A stretch of DNA of 64,000 nucleotides from Streptomyces sp. Ru72 (GTDB lineage Bacteria > Actinomycetota > Actinomycetes > Streptomycetales > Streptomycetaceae): contig NZ_PQSR01000026.1 of the NCBI RefSeq assembly GCF_002920635.1, positions 16,637 through 80,636 on the forward strand, written 5' to 3'. Shown here in pieces: positions 14,504-22,729 of the stretch. Both the position numbers and the translations under genes were made by a program. The notes beneath the pieces were generated by a model. That model searched no databases, was not told where the DNA came from, and saw nothing but the letters and a program-made list of their open reading frames with translations. The first letter of the stretch is position 1, and each line of letters begins with the position of its first letter.

Positions 14504-15699
14504 CCCGCGGGGCGCGCCCCCTGATCCAGCTGCGCCGGCTCCTGGTCGTCGCGGCCTCGGCCGGCACGGGCTTCCTGCTGCTGTTCACGCTGGGGTACGC
14601 GCTGGGGCACCCGGAGGCGGCGGACGGCTCGACGCTGCGGCTGGCCTGGTGCCTGGCGCCGATCGCGGCCACCGTGTACCTCGCGGTCGCCGTCGCCCGC
14701 ACCGACCCGGGCACCCGTCCACGGTCCGGTCTGGCGGCGATCGGCCTCGGCCCGGCCCGGCTGATGGCCCTTTCGGCGGCCACCACGGCCTTCACGACCT
14801 CGCTCGGCTCGCTGCTGGCGCTGCTGGGCTTCCTGCACCTGCGCGGCGACCCGACCGGCATGCCGTTCGACGGTGCGGCGGCGGACCTCCTCGCCGCCGA
14901 CCAGCCTCTGCCCGTCCCCGCGGCGCTCACGCTGCTGGCCCTGGTGCCGTTCACGGCGTCCGTGGCGTCCGCTGTGGCGCTGCGCCCGCGGGGCGAACGG
15001 CCACTGCACGGCGGCGGCGCGGACGCCGACGCCGACGACTCGCCCGAGGTGCCGGCCGAGAGTCCGGCACCGGAGCCTCCCGGCGCCCCGCAGCCCGCCC
15101 CCGGCGGACTTCCCTGGGGGGTGGCCGCGCTCGCCGCGGGCTTCGCCGTCGAGGCGCACGCGAGCCGGCCGGGCCCGGCACCGAGTGCTCCACTGCCCGG
15201 CGGCCTCACGGGCGGGCCCGTGGCGGTGCTCGCGGGCTGGGCGCTGACCGCGCTGGGACTCGCGCTGGCCGGGCCCGCGCTGACGCATCTGTGCGGGTGG
15301 CTGCTGCAGGCGGTGCGCCCGGGTGCCGTGCGGCTGCTGGCCGGGCGCGGCCTGCAGGAGGAGGCGCGGCGGATCGGCCGGCCGCTCGGGGTGGTGTGTG
15401 CGGTGGCGTCGGGCTTCTACGCCATGGCGGCGCTGTACGCCGACACGCGTCCGTCGCCGGGACCGCTGACGACGCTGGGCGCGGCGGTGGTCGGGGGCTG
15501 CGCGGTCGCGGCACTGGCGACGGCCGCGGTCGAGGCGAGGCAGGCGCGTACCGACACGGTCGCCGCGCTGGTGCGGCTCGGCGCCCCGGCCACCGTGCTG
15601 CGCACCGCGGCACTGCTGCGCGCGGGCGCTCTGGCGGTGGTGTTCACGCCGCTGACCTGGGTCGTCGCGGAGCTGGCGGCGATGCCGCTGACGAGCTGA
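14485..15699 (+). CDS. Multi-span membrane protein, probable permease partner of the preceding ABC ATPase
   Basis: 404 residues from GTG 14485. Hydrophobic segments are visible near residues 20-42, 52-70, 90-118, 130-160, then, after a charged Pro/Glu/Ala loop, around 205-220, 245-275, 310-330, 340-360 and 375-400. The ending (DTVAALVRLGAPATVLRTAALLRAGALAVVF) is like FtsX-type permeases, in which the ATPase couples to this cytoplasmic loop. The 19-bp overlap with the ATPase gene argues for coupled translation. No exported substrate can be named. Confidence 0.7.
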   Translation: MLALRLARGARPLIQLRRLLVVAASAGTGFLLLFTLGYALGHPEAADGSTLRLAWCLAPIAATVYLAVAVARTDPGTRPRSGLAAIGLGPARLMALSAATTAFTTSLGSLLALLGFLHLRGDPTGMPFDGAAADLLAADQPLPVPAALTLLALVPFTASVASAVALRPRGERPLHGGGADADADDSPEVPAESPAPEPPGAPQPAPGGLPWGVAALAAGFAVEAHASRPGPAPSAPLPGGLTGGPVAVLAGWALTALGLALAGPALTHLCGWLLQAVRPGAVRLLAGRGLQEEARRIGRPLGVVCAVASGFYAMAALYADTRPSPGPLTTLGAAVVGGCAVAALATAAVEARQARTDTVAALVRLGAPATVLRTAALLRAGALAVVFTPLTWVVAELAAMPLTS

Positions 15700-15702
15700 G
15701 GA

Positions 15703-15720
15703 CTTCCCGGAAGGTTTTTT
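15703..15720 (+). terminator. Short hairpin with T-run
   Basis: CTTCC-C-GGAAG followed by G and six T, beginning 3 bases after the permease stop codon. The stem is only 5 bp, so this is a weak candidate. Confidence 0.35.
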
Positions 15721-15803
15721 AGCGACCGGCGATGAGTTTCGCGTCGGCCCGCGGTCCATCTCTGCGTACGGCTCATCCGCCACATCGTAAAGAGAGGCCG
15801 CCC

Positions 15804-16211
15804 ATGTACCAGCAGATGATCTTCGTGAACCTGCCCGTCGCCGACGTCGAGACGTCGAAGAAGTTCTTCACGGAGCTGGGCTACACGATCAACCCGCAGT
15901 TCACGACGGACGACTGTGCCTGCGTCGTGATCAGCGACACCATCATCGCGATGATGCTGAGCCACCAGCACTACGCCAACTTCACCAAGAAGGAGATCGC
16001 GGACGCCACCAGCACCAGCGAGGTGCTGCTGTGCCTGAGTGCCGAAAGCCGCGAGAAGGTCGACGAGTTGGTCGACCGGGCGGTCGCCGCGGGTGGCACG
16101 GTGTCCGGCGAGGCGCAGGACTACGGCCACATGTACGGCCGTGCCTTCGACGACCCGGACGGCCACACCTGGGAGGTCATGTGGATGGACCCGGCGGCGG
16201 TGCAGGGCTGA
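15804..16211 (+). CDS. VOC family (glyoxalase/bleomycin-resistance fold) protein
   Basis: 135 residues from ATG 15804, with AGAGAGG upstream. One VOC module pair is present: MYQQMIFVNLPVADVETSKKF at the start, FTELGYTINPQF, and GRAFDDPDGHTWEVMWMD at the end, where the glutamate of WEVMW is the usual metal ligand. The FVNLPV...FF start and WEVMWMD end are typical of the lactoylglutathione lyase-like group in actinobacteria. It is a single gene; substrate and reaction are unknown. Confidence 0.8.
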   Translation: MYQQMIFVNLPVADVETSKKFFTELGYTINPQFTTDDCACVVISDTIIAMMLSHQHYANFTKKEIADATSTSEVLLCLSAESREKVDELVDRAVAAGGTVSGEAQDYGHMYGRAFDDPDGHTWEVMWMDPAAVQG

Positions 16212-16326
16212 GCACGCGCAGGTGAACGGGGGCGCCACCGCGGAGAGTTGAGAACGGTCCTTCGGATTTCAAACGCCTGGGCGGTTAATGGGCAGGCAAA
16301 GACGACCGTCATGCCGGACATCGGCG

Positions 16327-16354
16327 TTGACAGCACTTAGCTGACGCTTATAAA
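16327..16354 (+). promoter_or_regulatory. Consensus-like housekeeping promoter of the LAETG surface protein
   Basis: TTGACA (16327-16332), 16 bases, then TATAAA (16349-16354). This is close to the consensus for the principal sigma factor and unusually A/T-rich for this window. It lies about 85 bases before the GTG at 16438 and implies a leader of roughly 75 bases. Confidence 0.65.
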
Positions 16355-16368
16355 CCTGTGAGCCTCTC

Positions 16369-16399
16369 GGGGATGTTGTGATTGCAGCGCAACATCCCC
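16369..16399 (+). other. Perfect stem-loop in the leader of the LAETG protein mRNA
   Basis: GGGGATGTTG (16369-16378) and CAACATCCCC (16390-16399) form a perfect 10-bp inverted repeat with an 11-base loop. It sits between the promoter and the start codon, so it is either a 5' UTR hairpin affecting mRNA stability or translation, or a DNA operator downstream of the start point. Confidence 0.6.
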
Positions 16400-16437
16400 T
16401 GAACCCCCCGCAGTTGCGCATCCCGTGAAGGGCAATC

Positions 16438-17124
16438 GTGTCCATATCCTCCCGCACCGCTCGAACGGTGCGCATCCTCGGCGTCGCCTCGGCCTCCGCC
16501 GCGCTCGCGCTCGGCGTCGCCGGCAACGCGCTCGCCTGCAACATCCGTGACTTCTCGGCCGTCGCCTCCTGCGACAACGGGAAGGGCAGCATCACCGTCA
16601 CCGACAAGGACGCCTCCCGCAAGGAGGCGACCGTCAGCGTCTACCTGGAAGAGAACGGCGCGGACGCGAAGAAGGTCGGTGAGAAGACGGTCACCGGCTC
16701 CAAGGACGGCGCGATCGTCACGTTCTCCGAGGACTGGGCGGCGAACGCCAAGTACCGCGTCCACATCGACGTGGACGGCATCCTCAACCAGGATCTCGAC
16801 ATCCTGACCGCCCCGTCGAAGGCCTGCGCCACCTCGGAGACGACCCCGCCGGCCTCCGAGTCCACCCCGCCGGCCTCGGCCACCCCGACCCCGTCGGCCA
16901 CCCCGTCCCCGTCCGCCACGCCGTCGCAGGCGGAGAGCACGGCCCCCGCCACGGCCGGGGACAACTCCCCCTCGCCCGCGGCGGGCAGCTCCAACCTCGC
17001 CGAGACCGGCGCCAGCTCCAACACGCCCGTGATCGCCGGTATCGCCGGCGGCCTGGTCGTCATCGGTGGCGGCGCGGTGTTCTTCGGCATGCGCCGCCGC
17101 GGCAGCGCGTCGAAGAGCAACTGA
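16438..17124 (+). CDS. Sortase-anchored (LAETG) cell-surface protein
   Basis: 228 residues from GTG 16438. Residues about 1-33 form a Sec signal peptide ending ALA|C. A small domain follows (34-130) with three cysteines (34, 45, 130). Then comes a wall-spanning stretch rich in Pro/Ser/Thr/Ala (131-186). The sorting signal is LAETG (187-191), a hydrophobic span and the tail RRRGSASKSN. LAxTG is the motif used by class E sortases in Streptomyces (as for chaplins). The product should be covalently attached to peptidoglycan. The folded domain is not recognised. The gene stands alone with its own strong promoter and a structured leader. Confidence 0.87.
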   Translation: MSISSRTARTVRILGVASASAALALGVAGNALACNIRDFSAVASCDNGKGSITVTDKDASRKEATVSVYLEENGADAKKVGEKTVTGSKDGAIVTFSEDWAANAKYRVHIDVDGILNQDLDILTAPSKACATSETTPPASESTPPASATPTPSATPSPSATPSQAESTAPATAGDNSPSPAAGSSNLAETGASSNTPVIAGIAGGLVVIGGGAVFFGMRRRGSASKSN

Positions 17125-17145
17125 CGCCTCCGCGTCCGTACGAAC

Positions 17146-17179
17146 CGACGGCCTGCCCCTTCACCGGGGCGGGCCGTCG
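17146..17179. terminator. Hairpin between convergent genes
   Basis: CGACGGCCTGCCCC (17146-17159) pairs with GGGGCGGGCCGTCG (17166-17179) over 14 bp with one T-G wobble and a 6-base loop. It lies between the LAETG protein and the convergent GNAT gene and can serve both. Confidence 0.72.
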
Positions 17180-17192
17180 TGCGTTCCGCACA

Positions 17193-17633
17193 TCAGGCCG
17201 GCTTGCGAACCATGAACACGTCCACCGCGTCCTCGCTCTCCACTGTGAAACCGTGCCGCTCGTAGAGCCGTCGGGCGGGACTGCCCTGCAGCACGTTCAA
17301 CCGGACGAGGACACCGCGGCGGTCACACCGCTCCAGCAGTTCGCGCAGCACGCCCGAACCGACACCGCCGCCCTGAAGACGCGGAGCCAGGTAGAAGTGC
17401 TCCAGCCAGTGGGCGTCCTCGGCCGGTCGCAGCGCCACGCAGCCGGCGAACGCGCCATCCACCGCGATCACCCATGTGTGGGCCGGGTCGAATCCGTCCC
17501 GCAGCCGCTGCCGCACCCGCTGCTCGTCGTACCGCCCGAGCCGTTCCAGATCCGCCCGCAGCACTACGGCACGCAACTCGGCCACTGCCTCGACATCCGA
17601 CACCGACGCCGGGCGAATACCCCAGTCCGCCAT
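17193..17633 (-). CDS. GNAT family N-acetyltransferase
   Basis: 146 residues from ATG 17633. GNAT features: IRPASVSDVEAVAELR at the start, FAGCVALRPAEDAHWLEHFYLAP as the central strands, the acetyl-CoA pyrophosphate loop LQGGGVGSGVLRELL (Q/RxxGxG/A), and LNVLQGSPARRLYERHGF at the end. The acceptor cannot be predicted. The start codon is 10 bases beyond the stop of the thiamine transporter ATPase, so it may be the last gene of that operon, although thiamine transport gives no obvious role for it. Confidence 0.82.
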   Translation of the reverse strand: MADWGIRPASVSDVEAVAELRAVVLRADLERLGRYDEQRVRQRLRDGFDPAHTWVIAVDGAFAGCVALRPAEDAHWLEHFYLAPRLQGGGVGSGVLRELLERCDRRGVLVRLNVLQGSPARRLYERHGFTVESEDAVDVFMVRKPA

Positions 17634-17643
17634 GATCGCCACC

Positions 17644-18675
17644 CTAGGTGGCGGACGCGCCGCCGAGCACCACGATTTCCGCTGCATCGAAGACGACCCC
17701 GACCTCGTCCCCGGGCTCCGGGGCCGACCGCAGCGGGCAGGCCGCCTCCAGTGCGGGGGCGGCCTCCGGTTGCAGGCGTACGGCGACATGGGTGCCGCGG
17801 AAGGTGCGCGCGGTCACGGTGCAGCTCAGGCCCACGGTGGCCGCCGTCAACCGTACGCCCGCGGGGCGCACCAGCAATGTGCCGGACCCCTGCGGGCAGC
17901 CTTCCGGGACCGGGAGCTTGCCCCACGGGGTGTCCGCGGCCTCGCCGGCGACGGTAGCCTCCACCACGTTGTCGAAGCCGAGGAAGCGCGCCACGAACTC
18001 GTTCGCCGGCCGCTGCCACACCTCGAGCGGCGTACCCGACTGGGCGATCCGCCCGTCGCGCATCACCACGACACGGTCGGCGAGCGCGAAGGCCTCGCCC
18101 TGGTCGTGGGTGACGGCGAGCACGGTCGTGCCCAAGCGGCGGAACAGGTCCCGCAGTTCGACGACGAGCCGCTCGCGCAGCGACCGGTCGAGCTGGCCCA
18201 GCGGCTCGTCCAGCATCAGCAGTCGTGGCCTGGGCGCGAGGGCGCGGGCGAGCGCGACCCGCTGCTGTTCGCCGCCGGAGAGCTCCGACACCGCCCTGCG
18301 CCCGGCCCCCGGAAGGCCGACCAGGTCGAGCAACTGCGCTACGCGTGCATCCCGTTCGGCGCGCGCGGTTTTGTGCATGCGCAGCCCGAAGGCGACGTTC
18401 CCGCCGACGTCCCGCTGCGGGAACAGCTGGTGGTCCTGGAACATCAGACCCACCCCGCGCCGGTGCGGGGGCACCCCGTCCAGGTCACTGCCGTCGAGGA
18501 ACAGCCGCCCCGCGTCGAGGGGTTGCAGCCCGGCCACCGTCCGCAGAAGCGTCGACTTGCCGCTGCCGCTCGGCCCGAGCACGCACACGATCTCCTGCTC
18601 GGCGACCTCGAGGTCCACTCGGTCGAGCGCGGCCCACCCGTCGAAGCGCACGGTCGCGCCTTGCAGCGTGAGCAT
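17644..18675 (-). CDS. thiQ: Thiamine ABC transporter ATP-binding subunit
   Basis: 343 residues. Walker A GPSGSGKSTLLRTVAGL, Q-loop in GLMFQDHQLFP, signature ELSGGEQQRVALARAL, Walker B LLMLDEPLGQLD, switch histidine in AVTHDQGEAF. A C-terminal regulatory extension (about 240-343, LLVRPAGVRLTA onwards, TOBE-like) makes it longer than E. coli ThiQ. The start is 2 bases after the permease stop, so it is the third gene of the riboswitch-controlled thiB-thiP-thiQ operon. It should energise uptake of thiamine or a phosphate ester. The function rests on the operon context and riboswitch, since ATPases of this type look alike. Confidence 0.87.
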   Translation of the reverse strand: MLTLQGATVRFDGWAALDRVDLEVAEQEIVCVLGPSGSGKSTLLRTVAGLQPLDAGRLFLDGSDLDGVPPHRRGVGLMFQDHQLFPQRDVGGNVAFGLRMHKTARAERDARVAQLLDLVGLPGAGRRAVSELSGGEQQRVALARALAPRPRLLMLDEPLGQLDRSLRERLVVELRDLFRRLGTTVLAVTHDQGEAFALADRVVVMRDGRIAQSGTPLEVWQRPANEFVARFLGFDNVVEATVAGEAADTPWGKLPVPEGCPQGSGTLLVRPAGVRLTAATVGLSCTVTARTFRGTHVAVRLQPEAAPALEAACPLRSAPEPGDEVGVVFDAAEIVVLGGASAT

Positions 18676-18677
18676 CG

Positions 18678-20321
18678 TCAGAACTCCCCCGTCCGATCGG
18701 TCCGCAGCCTCTCCAGGACTCCCAGCGCCACCGCGCACACCACCATCAGAATCGTCGACAGGGCCATCGCCTGCCCGTAGTTGAGGTCGCCGGGCCGCGC
18801 GAGCAGGCGCGCCACGGCCACCGGCAGCGTCGGGTTGTCGGGCCGCGCGATGAACACGGTCGCCCCGAACTCGCCCAGCGACACGGCGAACGCGAAGCCG
18901 GCCGCGATCAGCAACGCCCGCCGTACGATCGGCAGATCGACCTCGCGCCACACCCGCCACGGCGACGCCCCGAGCACGGCGGCCGCCTCCCGTAGCCGTT
19001 CGTCCACGGCCCGCAGCACCGGCAGCATGGTGCGGACGACGAAGGGGGCGCCCACCAGCGCCTGCGCGAGAGGCACCAGGATCCAGGAGCCGCGCAGGTC
19101 CAGCGGCGGCTTGTCGAGCGCGATGAGGAAGCCGAAGCCGACGGTCACCGCGGACACGCCGAGCGGCAGCATCAGCAGCGCGTCGAAGCCCCGTACGAGC
19201 CGGCCGGCGTCCCTGCGGGCGAGGGCCGCGGCGGCGAGCGACCCGATCAGTACGGCGATGAGGGTGGCCGCGACCGCGTACTGGAGGGAGTTCACGACGG
19301 CGTCGACGGGCGGGACGAGGAAGGTGCTGTCGTCGGTGCGGGTGAGCGCCTTGTAGTACGCGAATCCGGGTGCGTCGAGCGAGCGCTGGACGAGGACGGC
19401 GAGCGGCAGGACGAGCAGAAGGGCGACGGTCGCGAGGACCGAGCCGAGCAGCGCCCACTGTGCGGCCCCGTGCGGCCTGCGCGCCGTGCGCGAGGGGTCG
19501 ACCAGCTTCAGCGCGCTCTCCCGGCGGCGCACCGTCCAGGCGTGCACCCCGAGGATCGCGCCCACCGCGGCGAACTGGACCATCGTCAGCACGGCGGCGG
19601 TGGACAGGTCGAAGATCTCCGAGGTCTGCCGGTAGATCTCCACCTCGAGGGTGGAGAAGGTGGGGCCGCCGAGGATCTGCACCACGCCGAAGGAGGTGAA
19701 GGTGAACAGGAACACCATCAGCGCGGCGGCGGCCAGCGCCGGTGCGAGCGCGGGCAGCGTCACCGTCCGCCAGGCCGTGAGCCGGGAGGCGCCGAGCACG
19801 CGCGCGGCCTCCTCCTGGCGGGGGTCGAGCTGCGCCCACAGCCCGCCGACCGTGCGGACGACGACGGCGTAGTTGAAGAAGACGTGGGCGAGCAGGATGG
19901 CCCACACGGTGGTGTCGAGCCGTATGCCCCACAGGTCGTCGAGAAGTCCACCGCGACCCACCAGCGCCAGGAAGGCGGTGCCGACGACGACCGTGGGCAG
20001 CACGAACGGGACGGTGACGACGGCGCGCAGCACCTGCCTGCCCGGGAAGTCGTAGCGGGCCAAGACATACGCGCCGGGCAGCGCGATCAGCAGCGTCAGG
20101 GCGGTGGAGACCAGCGCCTGCCAGGTGGTGAACCACAGCACGTGCCGCACGTCCGGCTCGGCGAGCACGGCCACGACCCGCCCGAACCGCCACACCCCGT
20201 CCGCCTTCAGACCGCGTGCGACGATCGCGGCGACGGGGTAGGCGAAGAAGATGGCGAAGAACGCGACGGGCAGGGCCATCAGCCCGAGCCGCGCCGCGTT
20301 CCCCCGTCTGCGTGGGGTCAC
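18678..20321 (-). CDS. thiP: Thiamine ABC transporter permease (two fused permease halves)
   Basis: 547 residues from GTG 20321, whose GTGA overlaps the TGA of the binding-protein gene; longer upstream readings are less likely. Two homologous binding-protein-dependent permease halves are visible, each with the EAA-type loop: DPRQEEAARVLGASRLTAWRTV in the first and DERLREAAAVLGASPWRVWREV in the second. About 12 membrane spans can be drawn. Fused double permeases are characteristic of ThiP and FbpB. The TPP riboswitch at the head of the operon selects thiamine over iron. Confidence 0.88.
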   Translation of the reverse strand: MTPRRRGNAARLGLMALPVAFFAIFFAYPVAAIVARGLKADGVWRFGRVVAVLAEPDVRHVLWFTTWQALVSTALTLLIALPGAYVLARYDFPGRQVLRAVVTVPFVLPTVVVGTAFLALVGRGGLLDDLWGIRLDTTVWAILLAHVFFNYAVVVRTVGGLWAQLDPRQEEAARVLGASRLTAWRTVTLPALAPALAAAALMVFLFTFTSFGVVQILGGPTFSTLEVEIYRQTSEIFDLSTAAVLTMVQFAAVGAILGVHAWTVRRRESALKLVDPSRTARRPHGAAQWALLGSVLATVALLLVLPLAVLVQRSLDAPGFAYYKALTRTDDSTFLVPPVDAVVNSLQYAVAATLIAVLIGSLAAAALARRDAGRLVRGFDALLMLPLGVSAVTVGFGFLIALDKPPLDLRGSWILVPLAQALVGAPFVVRTMLPVLRAVDERLREAAAVLGASPWRVWREVDLPIVRRALLIAAGFAFAVSLGEFGATVFIARPDNPTLPVAVARLLARPGDLNYGQAMALSTILMVVCAVALGVLERLRTDRTGEF

Positions 20322-21406
20322 TTCAGTACGAGCGACGTCCACGTCTTGACCCACTGGTCACGGTTGGCGGCGATCTTCGTGGGCGCCATGGTCTCGGGGT
20401 CCTTGGCCGCGGGCCCGTACGCGGTGAACTCGGCGGGCACCTTCGCTCCCTCGACCACCGGGTAGACGAACATGTTGAGCGGCATGTCCTCCTGGAACCT
20501 CTTGCTGATCAGGAAGTCGAGGAACGCCTTGCCGCCCTTGGTGTTGTGCGCGTTGCTCAGCAGGCCGGCGAACTCGATCTGGCGGAAGCAGGTGCCGGTG
20601 GCGACACCGGTCGGCGCGGTCTTGGGCCGGGGGTCGGCGTAGACGACCTCGGCGGGAGGCGAGGAGGCGTAGGAGACGACGAGCGGCCGGTCGCCCTTGG
20701 CCTTCTTGCCGCCGGCGGAGCCGGAGAACTCCTCGTTGTAGGCCTGCTCCCAGCCGTCGACCACCTTCACGCCGTTGGCCTTGAGCTTCTTCCAGTAGTC
20801 CTGCCAGCCGTTGTCCCCGTACTTCGCGGCGGTGCCGAGCAGGAAGCCGAGGCCGGGCGAGGACGTGGAGGCGTTCTCGGTGACGAGGAGGTTCTTGTAC
20901 TCGGGCTTGACGAGGTCGTCGAAGGACGCCGGCGGGGTCAGCTTGTGGTCGGCGAAGTACTTCTTGTCGTAGTTGACGCAGATGTCGCCGTAATCGATGG
21001 GCGTGACCCGGTGCTTGCCGGCGTCCAGCTGGTACGGGGCGCCGACCTGGTCGAGGCCCTTGGCCCGGTACGGCTGGAAGAGGCCGTTGTCCAGCGCCCT
21101 GGACAGCAGGGTGTTGTCGACGCCGAAGAAGACATCGCCCTGCGGGTTGTCCTTGGTGAGGATCGCCTTGTTGACGGCCTGGCCCGCGTCGCCGTCCTTG
21201 AGGACCTTGACGGTGTAGCCGGACTCCTTCTCGAACGCCGCGATGACGCTCTTGGAGGCGGCCCACGAGTCATGGCTGACGAGGGTCACCGTCGTGGAGT
21301 CGCCGCTGCCGTTCCCGCTTGCGGAACCGGACGACCCGCACGCGGACAGGGTGACCATGCCCAGCCCGACGGCCACGGCCGCCCACTGCTTACCGGTGAT
21401 GCTCAA
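20318..21406 (-). CDS. thiB: Thiamine ABC transporter substrate-binding lipoprotein
   Basis: 362 residues from a TTG at 21406, chosen because AGGAGGAA lies directly upstream; no ATG has such a site. The signal peptide ends in the lipobox LSACG, so it is a lipoprotein on the outer membrane face. The mature start (VTLVSHDSWAASKSVIAAFEKE) and KDNPQGDVFFGVDNTLLSRAL match the ThiB/TbpA family, as does SYASSPPAEV. It captures thiamine or TPP. The gene opens the thiBPQ operon; its leader contains a TPP riboswitch and an expression-platform hairpin, so it should be shut down when TPP is plentiful. Confidence 0.9.
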   Translation of the reverse strand: MSITGKQWAAVAVGLGMVTLSACGSSGSASGNGSGDSTTVTLVSHDSWAASKSVIAAFEKESGYTVKVLKDGDAGQAVNKAILTKDNPQGDVFFGVDNTLLSRALDNGLFQPYRAKGLDQVGAPYQLDAGKHRVTPIDYGDICVNYDKKYFADHKLTPPASFDDLVKPEYKNLLVTENASTSSPGLGFLLGTAAKYGDNGWQDYWKKLKANGVKVVDGWEQAYNEEFSGSAGGKKAKGDRPLVVSYASSPPAEVVYADPRPKTAPTGVATGTCFRQIEFAGLLSNAHNTKGGKAFLDFLISKRFQEDMPLNMFVYPVVEGAKVPAEFTAYGPAAKDPETMAPTKIAANRDQWVKTWTSLVLK

Positions 21407-21441
21407 CTGGATTCCTCCTGGGGTGACCAGGAAGAGACGCG

Positions 21442-21477
21442 GCCCTGCCCGGACCTCGGAGGGTCCCCGGGCAGGGC
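21442..21477 (-). terminator. Expression-platform hairpin between the TPP aptamer and thiB
   Basis: GCCCTGCCCGG (21442-21452) and CCGGGCAGGGC (21467-21477) form an 11-bp perfect stem with a 14-base loop. It sits between the aptamer and the thiB ribosome-binding site (about 21411-21419). There is no U-tract and it ends 23 bases before the site, so it may act as terminator or help to control access to the ribosome. Confidence 0.6.
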
Positions 21478-21500
21478 GCAACAGCTCGAGTGAAGACCGA

Positions 21501-21585
21501 ACTCCCTACCCAGAATGACCTGGGCGAGGTTCAGAGGGTCTGCGGTCGCTACCGCACTCTCAGCGCTGTGGCGCTCCCCTGTCGG
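21501..21585 (-). ncRNA. TPP riboswitch (THI element)
   Basis: Read on the minus strand, the segment has the conserved THI-box order: AGGGGAGC at the 5' side, GCTGAGAGT (21556-21564), ACCCTCTGAACCT (21527-21539) and GGTAGGGAG (21502-21510) closing helix P1. It starts about 180 bases before the thiB start codon. Aptamers of this class bind thiamine pyrophosphate and lower expression of thiamine genes. This identifies the ligand of the ABC transporter downstream. Confidence 0.92.
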
Positions 21586-21622
21586 AATATGAAGATGTAC
21601 GTACTGACTGACGGCCCTCAGA

Positions 21623-22729
21623 CTACCGCTCGGTGGCGGCGAGCTGACCGCACGCCCCGTCGATCTCCTGACCCCGGGTGTCCCGGACCGTCACCGGCAC
21701 ACCGTGGGCGGCGATCGCCTCGACGAACGCCTTCTCGTCCTCGGGGCGGGAGGCGGTCCACTTGGAGCCGGGCGTCGGGTTCAGCGGGATCAGGTTGACG
21801 TGCACGGGCTTGCCCTTGAGCAGCCGGCCCAGCAGGTCACCGCGCCACGCCTGGTCGTTGATGTCACGGATGAGGGCGTACTCGATGGACAGCCGGCGTC
21901 CGGACTTCTCCACGTAGTCGAACCCGGCGTCGAGGACCTCGCGCACCTTCCACCGCGTGTTGACGGGGACGAGGGTGTCGCGCAGCTCGTCGTCCGGGGC
22001 ATGCAGGGAGATGGCGAGACGGCACTTGAATCCCTCGTCGGCGAACCGGTGGATGGCCGGCACCAGTCCGACGGTGGAGACGGTGATGCCGCGCTGCGAG
22101 AGGCCCAGCCCGTCCGGTGCGGGGTCGGTGAGGGCGCGGATGGCGCCGACGACCCGCTTGTAGTTCGCGAGGGGCTCGCCCATGCCCATGAAGACGATGT
22201 TGGACAGCCGCGCCGGGCCGCCGGGGATCTCGCCGTCGCGCAGCGCCCGCATGCCGTCCACGATCTGGTGCACGATCTCGGCGGTGGACAGGTTGCGGTC
22301 CAGGCCCGCCTGGCCGGTGGCGCAGAACGGGCAGTTCATGCCGCAGCCCGCCTGCGAGCTGATGCACATGGTGACCCGGTCGGGGTAGCGCATCAGCACG
22401 GACTCGACGAGCGTGCCGTCGAACAGCCGCCACAGCGTCTTGCGGGTGGTGCCCTGGTCCGTCGCCAGATGCCGGACCACCGTCATCAGCTCCGGGAGCA
22501 GCGCCTCCTGGAGCTTGCCACGGGAGGGCGCGGGGATGTCGGTCCACTGCTCCGGGTCGTGCGCGAACCGCGCGAAGTAGTGCTGCGAGAGCTGCTTGGC
22601 GCGGAACGGCTTCTCACCGATCGCGGCGACCGCCTCCTTGCGCTCGGCGGGCGAGAGGTCAGCGAGATGCCGCGGCGGCGTCTTGGCTCCGCGCGGCGCG
22701 ACGAAAGTGAGTTCTCCGGGCTTGGGCAT
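21623..22729 (-). CDS. rlmN: Dual-specificity 23S rRNA/tRNA adenine-C2 methyltransferase RlmN
   Basis: 368 residues. The radical SAM cluster motif CGMNCPFC follows CISSQAG, and the family landmarks FMGMGEPLANYKRV, STVGLVPAIHRFADEG, LAISLHAPDDELRD and the C-terminal LIPLNPTPGSKW are present. RlmN methylates A2503 in 23S rRNA and A37 in some tRNAs, using two cysteines (one near the C-terminus, here in GACGQLA). The start MPKPGELTFVAPRG is the usual one for actinobacteria. It is a single gene. Everything between it and cdsA here looks like inserted material. Confidence 0.95.
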   Translation of the reverse strand: MPKPGELTFVAPRGAKTPPRHLADLSPAERKEAVAAIGEKPFRAKQLSQHYFARFAHDPEQWTDIPAPSRGKLQEALLPELMTVVRHLATDQGTTRKTLWRLFDGTLVESVLMRYPDRVTMCISSQAGCGMNCPFCATGQAGLDRNLSTAEIVHQIVDGMRALRDGEIPGGPARLSNIVFMGMGEPLANYKRVVGAIRALTDPAPDGLGLSQRGITVSTVGLVPAIHRFADEGFKCRLAISLHAPDDELRDTLVPVNTRWKVREVLDAGFDYVEKSGRRLSIEYALIRDINDQAWRGDLLGRLLKGKPVHVNLIPLNPTPGSKWTASRPEDEKAFVEAIAAHGVPVTVRDTRGQEIDGACGQLAATER

